From Cenococcum geophilum 1.58 (Eukaryota; Ascomycota; Dothideomycetes; Gloniales; Gloniaceae), in contig KV748177.1 of NCBI GenBank assembly GCA_001692895.1, positions 3,634,130 through 3,698,129 on the forward strand: 64,000 bases of DNA, read 5' to 3'. The notes under the pieces are model-generated. The model did no database searches and was not told the origin of the DNA. It saw only the letters and a list, made by a program, of their open reading frames with translations. Below, one piece after another: positions 56,408-64,000 of this stretch (position 1 is its first letter; each line of letters begins with the position of its first letter). Position numbers and translations under genes: made by a program.

Positions 56408-57312
56408 CTAGATCTTGATGGCGCTCTCCAACGCTTTCCTACGCTTCTCCATACGAGCGTTCGCCTTGGCGCCCATAATACCACCGCCCCAGTGGCGAAT
56501 GTTCTCCTGGTGCTTCTCGAGGTAGCCATCCTTGATCGCAGAGACAAGCTTGGAGAATTCAGACTTGTCTTCGGATCGGACCTCAGTAAGAGCAACGACA
56601 GCAGCGGTCTACAACCCCATAGTTAGAACATGCAAAAGTACAATTGTGTAAATTCCAACATACCTTCTTGTGGACAACGGTACCCAGTCTGGCCTTTCCC
56701 TTAATTATAGCATAGGGAATGCCCATCTTGCGGCACAGAGCGGGAAGGAACACAACCAACTCGATAGGGTCAACATCGTTGGGGATCAAGACTAGGGTTG
56801 CCTTTTTGTTCTCAATGAGGCCGACAACATGGTTGAGGCCGTATTTGACAGTATATGGTTTCTTGCTGGCATCTTCTTTCTTCTGGCCTTTTGAAACGGC
56901 AGTAGCCTCCTTAGTCAGACGCTCCTTCTTCTCGGCCTTAGTCTCGGGTCGGTATTTGTTGAGGAGCTTGAGAGCTTGAGCGGCGGTGTTTCGGTCCAGA
57001 ACGTGCTGGAACTGGGAAATCGCAGGGGGGACTTTGAGGCGGAGGTTGAGGATCTTCTTTTGGCGTTGAAGACGGACATACTCGGGCCACCTCACCATGC
57101 GGGAGAGGTTACGCTTGGGTTGGATGTCCTGGCCGATACCATAGTTGCGAGGACGCTTCTCAATGAGGGGGTTCTACGAACGAAATTCGTCATCAGAATT
57201 TTCAGTTCCACAAAGACAGCATTGGATATGGACATACCTTGGCCTGCTTCTTCGCGCCAGCCTTTCCCTGAGGGAAAGGCGCTGGGGCCGTCTTCTTTGC
57301 TTTGGGAGGCAT
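56408..57312 (-). CDS. RPL8: 60S ribosomal protein eL8 (L8/L7Ae family)
   Basis: Three exons on the minus strand: 57312-57238, 57173-56664 and 56608-56408, giving 261 aa. Introns of 64 and 55 bp are in phase 0. It is a structural protein of the large ribosomal subunit. The lysine-rich N-terminus is followed by [37 protein letters not shown] and the L7Ae RNA-binding fold with [20 protein letters not shown] and [19 protein letters not shown]. The C-terminal [19 protein letters not shown] is diagnostic. The length is normal. Introns near the 5' end are usual in fungal ribosomal protein genes. Confidence 0.95.
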
Positions 57313-57796
57313 CTTGGTCGTCGGGCTGTCATTGAGGACAGAAAACCATCAGCGAATATCGTTCACTAAGTAGTTCTGTATCTCTAAGAGTAGGAGAAAG
57401 CATTTCTGCCTCTCACAAACTCAAGCCATTCTCATCATCGGCAACATCTAGCAGAGCTAAATATGCGATGGTATTGCGCCGCAGCATGCATGTGAGATCG
57501 CGAGTGTAAATTCTCCATTGCAGCTGGGCACTGGCGACTTTCGAAATGCAAACATAATATCAAGGAAGCTTACCGTCTTGTCTTTGTAGGCGACGAGTCG
57601 AGGTTGGCGATAAAAGTCGAAATGAAGATCAGTTTTTCGGTGAGAAAGTTTGTGGACTTCGTCTATTTTCTGCGCTAGCTAATGTGGGTTTGGCGCCGGA
57701 CCATCGGGACAGACCTCTGGAGCTCCTGTCACTTTTGCTCGCGTCTTTCAGTCTCTCGCGGATCTATTCAGCTGTTTTATATCAGTTTTACGAATC
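57313..57796. promoter_or_regulatory. Divergent promoter region of eL8 and GPI18 genes (484 bp)
   Basis: Separates the starts at 57312 (minus) and 57797 (plus). It probably includes the eL8 5' UTR. No specific site asserted. Confidence 0.4.
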
Positions 57797-59336
57797 ATGT
57801 CTGCATGGAAACCATTCAGCCGGCCCTCAAATGATCCAATTAAGTCACTAGTATTAATTTTCGTTCTATGGAAATTTGTTTTAGTCCTTCTCGCTGTTGC
57901 AAGTCCTTTACCCGGGTATGATACTTCATCACTCATTTTAACCAGAGGACACCACCTCCATGCGAGTCACCGTAATTTTCATTCTGAATTTTGTACAACA
58001 CGTGAGCGACTGGCCATCAATTTGGTCAGATGGGACGCTATTTACTTTGTAAAGGCTGCAGAAAGAGGATACGTTAATGAACAGGAATGGGCATTTAGTT
58101 GGGTCTTCGCACGTTTAATTGCCTTTGTCGCTTCATGTATGGTATTCTTTTATGGCATGTCAATCTGTATTGCTGAACTTGCTCACAGATTTTCCATCTC
58201 CCGAACACGCTCTGGAATCTTGTATATGGGCAGGAGTTTTCATTTCTCATGTCTCTCACCTTCTATCAGTGCTAGTATTACATCGCCTCTTTATCGCGGT
58301 GAGAAATGAGACACAAAACAGCAAGATAGCCTTTGTCGGAGCAGTTTTGCACATCATTTCGCCAGCTGGTCTGTTCCTATCTGCGCCTTACGGTGAATCT
58401 CTTTTCTCGTTACTCAACTTCTCCGGGATGCTACTCTACGTCAATCATCACAGGGCTCGACAAGATCGTAGCTCTTGGGATGTTCTCCAAGATTATTACC
58501 TAATCGGATCCGGATGCTGCTTCGCGTTGGCGGCTTCTATTCGGAGTAATGGACTCCTTAGCGGCCTGATCTTTGTCTATGATGTCGCAACTCTTATTCC
58601 ACCATTGCTAAGGTTCCGCCTAGGCTTAAATGGACTTCGAAGATTAGTTGTTACTGTGGCCGCTGGGTTATCTATTGCCCTTGGTTTTCTCGGCCCACAA
58701 TGGCTAGCTTATGAGGAATTTTGTGCAGCTGCAACGCCTAATAGACACGTAAGACCGTGGTGTACAAATCTCTTCCCAAGTATATATTCTTGGGCTCAGG
58801 GCCATTACTGGTAAGTAATCCTTGGGAAATTTTGAGTTTTTGGTCTAAGTTTTACCAGGGATGTGGGCTTTCTCCAGTACTGGACTTTGTCGAACGTACC
58901 ACTCTTTCTTATTGCGGCCCCCATGCTGTGGCTCCTGGTTCAGTCCAGTTTTATGGCTTTGAGCGGCCGGCTACAGGCACAGGCCCTTGATGCCCTGCCA
59001 TCTCCTAGAAATAGCGTCGTAAGACAGAAGACTCTCGAGCTTAGAGAAATAAGCGATTCAAGTGATATCGAGCGAAGATGTCTACGACGCTTAGCATTGC
59101 CTCAGCTTGTACTTGCTGTCACGGCATTCGCCAGTTTCCATGTGCAGATCATCAATCGCATATCCTCAGGCTATCCAATATGGTATCTGGCAATAGCAAT
59201 ATCCCTTGTAAATGGTACTCCACTCCACACCTTTGACAAGGCCCAAAATAATGCATCGCATTTGGTTGTTCGTTGGATGGCTAGCTATGCTATAATCCAA
59301 GGAGGGCTGTACGCAAGTTTCTTGCCTCCGGCTTGA
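57797..59336 (+). CDS. GPI18: GPI mannosyltransferase 2 (GPI18 / PIG-V)
   Basis: Three exons: 57797-58136, 58189-58810 and 58859-59336, giving 479 aa. Introns of 52 and 48 bp have GTATGG/CAG and GTAAGT/CAG ends, and all frames join. It adds the second mannose to the glycosylphosphatidylinositol precursor in the ER lumen, using dolichol-phosphate-mannose. Family features are LVRWDAIYFVKAAERGYVNEQ early in the protein (the lumenal catalytic Asp region), then EWAFSWVFARL. These are followed by many membrane helices, including the HVSHLLSVLVLHRL, LHIISPAGLFLSAPYGESLF and CCFALAASIRSNG blocks. RPWCTNLFPSIYSWAQGHYWDVGFLQYW also fits. The dolichol needed for this step depends on enzymes like the cis-prenyltransferase at 27.6 kb, which is an indirect pathway link. 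Confidence 0.92.
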
Positions 59337-61939
59337 AATGTCTCACCACAGAGCCTCAAATGGAGCCTCTAGAGGAAAGCGTTAGACTCATCTGGAAGAG
59401 ACATATAATGGAATGAAGAAAGAAATCCACGAGATAAAATTGTAACTATATTACCTTTGTCCAAACATTATTCAGGACTCACCTTCCGCTTTACCATCTC
59501 GCCCGCTCCTACAACGGTATTAAATGCGCTGAGAGTTTACTCCACAAAAGTTTTCAGTCATCGAGTGTTCCCGTAACCGACTACCGGTACTATGCCGAAA
59601 CACCACTGTCTTACCAGCGTATCACCCTGTTTCAGCTATATTTTAGTCTCCCCTTCTTGTTTTATTACCTATACCTTCCTCGTGTATATATAGACGCTTT
59701 AGAGCTACATTTACAATCAAGTCGCTCGTTCAATTCCCACACTCTGCAAAGCTTACAGTTCCGATTATAACTGTCCTCTTATGACGCCCAATTACACGTA
59801 AAAACAGCATCAGAGTACCACCTACTAGGTAAAGTTCCTCAAGTTGTATCAGGGTTAATGTACGTTACCACCATTTTGCGCCATCGCCCGATGAGATTGG
59901 GCAAGGTGCGAGTCTGGGTGTCGTACAGGCCCGATGGCATTGCGCACCCCTCGCTTGTCACTCCTGTCATATTCATGTCGCCCACTTCTGTATTTTCGAG
60001 AGGTGTCTCGTTCCCGGGATCGCTCCGAGAATCAAATTGACAACGTTTGACGCGAGCTCCTGCGCTCTCTCATCTAGAAGCTTGAACCTGTGCGATTAAT
60101 TTTCACAAGGACGAGGCCGTGTACTACTTCAAAATTGAATCATTACATCACCCCTTTGGGCAAATATACTTTCACAAAACCCCCAATGGTTGGACAAAAC
60201 TGCCCTTCGACCGAGACATGATAACTTACGGAAATGAGATGAAGCTGGAGAGATCTTTTACCTTTTGTGAGCTACAAACAATGGCTAGTAATGTTACTCA
60301 AGACACGGATGGAGCCCCTAGCCCTTTAACTCGTTGTATTTGAGCTGCCCCTAATTCCTGAATATGTCTGGGATCCCTTGTGCGCTGAGTCAACTTGTCA
60401 AGCTAAAAGTGCCACAATGCCATGCCGCAATGCCATAAATCCGTGGGCTAGCAGAGAAACAAACATACTCTCGGGTTACAAGCGCAACTCAACTTTAGCC
60501 ACCAATACTCCGTGGTAGGGCCATGCCCCTATGTAAATTTGATAACCCCGTCTCGAGCCCTACGCCTCACAGGCATGTTACAGATGCAGATACCTATAAT
60601 ATGGTAATTAACGGCGTCCCAGTCAACTAAACTCTCCACAGCAAAGGCCTCATTCTGCATGAGACATTCAACGACCAAACCATAGCATCGTACGTATTCC
60701 ACGTTCGCATTCGATGCCGCTATAAAGTTTGTGATTGCTTCACGTAAGCCTGCGGATATTACCAATTGCAAAGTTCCTTCACTCACACAGTCTGCACTAT
60801 TCCGCGCTAAGGTAACAGATCCCTGGCACGCCTAAACCCGTACCAGGAGAACTACCTACTTGTCCCAGGAGCTCAGCTGGTCAAGAGATTTTCTCGAGCC
60901 TAACTAGCGGTGACCATGTGCTTGGTTTCATTCTAATGCTCCCCTCAGACGCACAGAGAGTCCTCGAGCTAGGATTGCACATAATCAACGCAATCATAAT
61001 TAGGCCATAGATTTTGACTCCTATAAAATCACTACATCTGATTCTGATTGATTGCATTGATCATATTGATCATACACTGATTTCCTAATTAGGATTAGAT
61101 TGATCTACGAATTGTACTTACCACTTAATTCTCTTATCCACCTACTGCCTCATTTGCTTTCTCATTACTCACCGTGTTCCTGTCCGCATCGCCGCCCGTC
61201 GTTTTATCAATAGATTCCTCGTATGGTGGTAATCGTGGGATGCGTGTGGGCGGGAAAGTCGGGACGCTTGGGGGCTAACATTAACATAGGGTCTTGGTAA
61301 GCTGGTTGCAGTTAGGGGTGGAGGAAGAAAATGGAATGAGAACAGCCACCGCTGTTTTTGAATACGGGGGTGTCCGAAACACGAAGGGTTGGTTGTACTA
61401 TCATAATTACTCGTATCATATAGTCGTTTTGTTTGCATTGTCTGGGCAAGTAGATCAATACTCCCTTACGGTCAAACTAAAATATAATGAGGATTCTGCT
61501 ATAATTTCAGAGACTAAGAAGCTTCATTTTTAAGCTAACCCAAGTTTCCAAGAAAACGCGCTCTGACGCGCTTTTTTTATATCTACTTGGTCAACTTTCG
61601 AACATTTTAATGAAGACACGTTGGAGGAACGACGCGCTAGTCCGCATTTCGGATACGAATTGTGGTTGCTGGGGAACGGGGACTTGGCAAACAAATGCTC
61701 GGCTCGAGCGTCAATCTCTATGAATTATTGCTCGCTCATATCCTTACCATAAGAGGCTCGTCTTAAGACTTCCTCGAAACAACTATTAAATTTTTTGTTT
61801 CTCTGTTGACAAGACCTTGGACTGTTGTATCCAGGAGTTTGGTTTGATTCCTCTATCCAAGCGATTGCTGAGACTGTGAGAGTTCCAACTAGTAATGTTG
61901 CTCCCTGCCGAATCCGATTAATAAATATTTAGGATCACC
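59337..61939. other. Intergenic with a truncated MITE copy, no supported gene
   Basis: 3' flank of GPI18 and 5' flank of the formin gene. Two ORFs (plus 60119-60343, minus 60529-60786) look somewhat protein-like but lack ATG context or homologues I can name. The partial MITE lies at 60970-61100. Confidence 0.4.
60970..61100. mobile_element. Truncated copy of the hAT-type MITE (left part only)
   Basis: Starts TAGGATTGCACATAATCAAC and follows the left ~115 bp of the element at 21851 with substitutions and a short insertion. Shared blocks include ATAATCAACG, TATAAAATCAC, TTCTGATTGATT and GATTTCCTAATTAGG-like ends. No right end is visible downstream. Confidence 0.7.
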
Positions 61940-64000
61940 ATGAACGCGATGGCAGCAGCAATTTCAACTGCGGAAAGACCAGGCCATAGGAGGAACAAGT
62001 CTTCATCGGTCCTCAAGTCAATCATGGTCTCGAAGAACCATAAGAGGACACCTTCCGACGGAACGCCGTTGACGTACAATGATTCTGAGAATAGCGGTCC
62101 TTATGGCCGCAGGCAGGCTATGGGGGCAATGCCAATGCTCCCTCCCGATCATCCTCATAACCAAAACCGGGTCTTGGGGCAGATACACAACCCCCCAAGT
62201 AATCCATCTTCCCCTCAGAAGTCGAGAGACATGCAGGAAACAAAGCCCAAAGGCCTACACAAGAAGACACTCAGCTCGGTGTCTCTACGCTCACTGGGCA
62301 AGGATAAAGAGAAAGAGAAAGACAAGCAGTGTAAAGAGTCCAGTCGACATCAAGCGGAGAAGGACACAACTGGCAGGCCGAAGAAGACCAAGTCCTCTAC
62401 CAATTTAGCAGCAGTATTCCAGAGATCCAAAGCATCTAAGGAAGGCAATGATCAATCACAAGCGAAGGACAAAGAGAACACCACGCCGCCTAGCTCTGCC
62501 GTTACAGAGGTTCACACCCCGATCTGGGCTCAATTTAGTTCTCAGCCGTTCCAGGAGATACGGACTACAAGCACTATTCCTCTCAACGACCGGCGCAACA
62601 TTGAGCAAGAGATAGCTCTGTATACTCCAACGGAGTATTCTCCGTCAAAGCAACGAAACTTCTTCGACTATGGCCAGCCGTCACTCCAGAGGCGTGTTCC
62701 TTCCAAAGAGAAAGAAAGACCTAGGTCCACATATCTCCCCACGAGCGCTTCGACCTCCTCTTTCATAGACACACTGTCTCGAAAGATCAGTAATGAGAGG
62801 GTTCCGTTATCCATCACGAGAGGGAATGAGGCTCGGACAAAGAACGAGCATAATATGAAGGGTGTGTTGACTAGATCTATGCTACGGCGTACAAGCTCCG
62901 AGAGCCAGAAGTCGAAGGATGAGCAATCGAACAGAGGCCTCACAATTGCTAAGAAGGGTGCACGAGTCATGGCTGCTGTAGCGGCGTTCAATGGCAAGGC
63001 AAGGGAGGCGGGGGCAGAGACACAGGTCAAACTTGATCCTAAGGTTGTTAATGCGGAGTTCGAAGCTGTGCTCGTAAGTTGTCCCAAGTTTCAAATAATA
63101 GAACATTCATGGAAGCTAATGCTTGGAACAGGAATCGAGGAATATCCCAGAACATCAGCGTGCACAGATGCGTACACTCAAGCTTGAAATCAAGGCAGAC
63201 TTTGTCCGTACAAACAAGGTTGACGCATCCCAATCTGGGAAAGAGACAACTTCGAAGCGTTCTCTTTGGGGTGAAACTACCTCGAAGCGTCCTACTCTTG
63301 GCCGATCAACGAAACCTAGATGTACCTCGCAAGATGGTGGGGAGAGCGCGACTCTAGAGGCTGCCGGTTCCGCAAGCTCTACAAAGCGCACTAGGCCACG
63401 CAGTAGGACATTCACGTTCAGCAAGGGAGATTCTCCTACAAAGAAACAGAAAGCTGAAGAACAGACGGCTTCAAGGGCACCGAAGCCGAGTACTATTCCT
63501 AAATCTCCTTCTTCAAAATCTTTGTCTTCCCTTAGCGCTTCTCAAGGCTCGTCCTTCTCAAGAAACCTAAAGCCCGCTGTACCGGATGAATTTGTCTCTT
63601 ATCTCCGGAAGATGCAGAGGCCGCAAGATGTTGAAATTGGCAAGCTGCACAAGCTTCGTCTTCTGCTTAGAAATGAAACCGTTGATTGGGTTGACACTTT
63701 TATCCGCCAGGGTGGAATGACCGGGCTAGTTGGTCTGTTATACCGGATTATGGAGATGGAATGGCGGTATGTATTCTGTTGCAATACTTGTGATGTTTTG
63801 CTGATCTTGTTATCTAGAGAGCAGCATGATGATGATCTCCTCGCCGAGGTCCTTCGTTGTCTTAAGGGTCTCTGTACCACAGATCTCGCTCTGAAGGAGC
63901 TTTGCGAGATTGCCTCGACGCTCTTCCCTGCGCTCCTCGCCATGCTTTTTGACGAAGAACGCAAAGGCCCAAGCGACTTCACCCATAGAGACCTCATCGT
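61940..64000 (+). CDS. sepA: Formin, SepA/Bni1-like (5' part, runs off the window)
   Basis: Exons 61940-63073, 63132-63766 and 63818 to the window end. Introns of 58 and 51 bp have GTAAGT/CAG and GTATGT/TAG ends. About 650 residues are visible. The N-terminal ~330 residues are basic, Ser-rich and disordered (KRTPSDGTPLTYNDSENSGP and onward). The Rho GTPase-binding/FH3 armadillo region then begins: NAEFEAVLESRNIPEHQRAQ across intron 1, VPDEFVSYLRKMQRPQDVEI, KLHKLRLLLRNETVDWVDTF and GGMTGLVGLLYRIMEMEWRE. This order and these motifs fit the single formin of filamentous ascomycetes, which nucleates actin cables and the contractile ring for hyphal tip growth and septation. The FH1 and FH2 domains lie outside the window. 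Confidence 0.9.

Overview
The window is nuclear DNA of a filamentous ascomycete (Pezizomycotina). Genes are compact, with short introns (mostly 44-75 bp) that have GTRNGT donors and CTAAC/CTGAC-type branch points. The recognisable genes are a typical filamentous-fungal set: a SepA/Bni1-type formin, VPS13, a BLM10 proteasome activator, GINS PSF3, GPI18, a polyprenyl synthase, ribosomal protein eL8, and fungus-specific families such as HeLo-domain proteins. I cannot place the species further. Exon boundaries were worked out by hand from reading frames and splice signals, and no database search was possible.

Layout. 0-0.6 kb: 3' end of VPS13. 2.2-4.1 kb: a fungal multi-pass membrane glycoprotein. 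4.7-5.5 kb: a decayed gene-like stretch. 7.7-8.9 kb: a PCL/Pho80-type cyclin (minus strand), with almost 6 kb of gene-poor DNA upstream. 14.8-16.7 kb: a conserved-looking fungal protein. 18.4-20.8 kb: a SET-domain methyltransferase containing three exact 48-bp repeats. 21.85-22.33 kb: a well-bounded hAT-type MITE with an 8-bp target duplication. 22.5-23.7 kb: a broken membrane/ankyrin gene. 24.9-30.4 kb: a coiled-coil protein with CP motifs, a cis-prenyltransferase, and an F-box-like protein. 31.0-32.9 kb: a GT25 glycosyltransferase pseudogene interrupted by a second MITE. 33.5-35.9 kb: a secreted S10 carboxypeptidase. 37.3-45.2 kb: BLM10 and PSF3, divergently transcribed. 45.5-53.4 kb: a HeLo-pseudokinase gene, a protein kinase gene and a patatin-like phospholipase gene. 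54.5-59.3 kb: an ornithine cyclodeaminase-family protein, ribosomal protein eL8, and GPI18. 61.9-64.0 kb: the 5' part of a formin gene.

The most interesting stretch is 45.5-53.4 kb. A HeLo-domain protein with a degenerate kinase domain is divergently paired with a kinase that keeps its catalytic Lys and Asp residues. Next to them is a patatin phospholipase with a C-terminal zinc-finger-like motif. HeLo domains and patatin domains are both associated with fungal regulated cell death and non-self recognition, so this may be a small execution module. That is inference from domain content and adjacency. The other main observations are about genome dynamics: two distinct MITEs, one inside a pseudogene with a footprint that can be reconstructed, a partial copy of the first MITE, old dispersed repeats, and exact in-frame tandem duplications in two intact coding regions.
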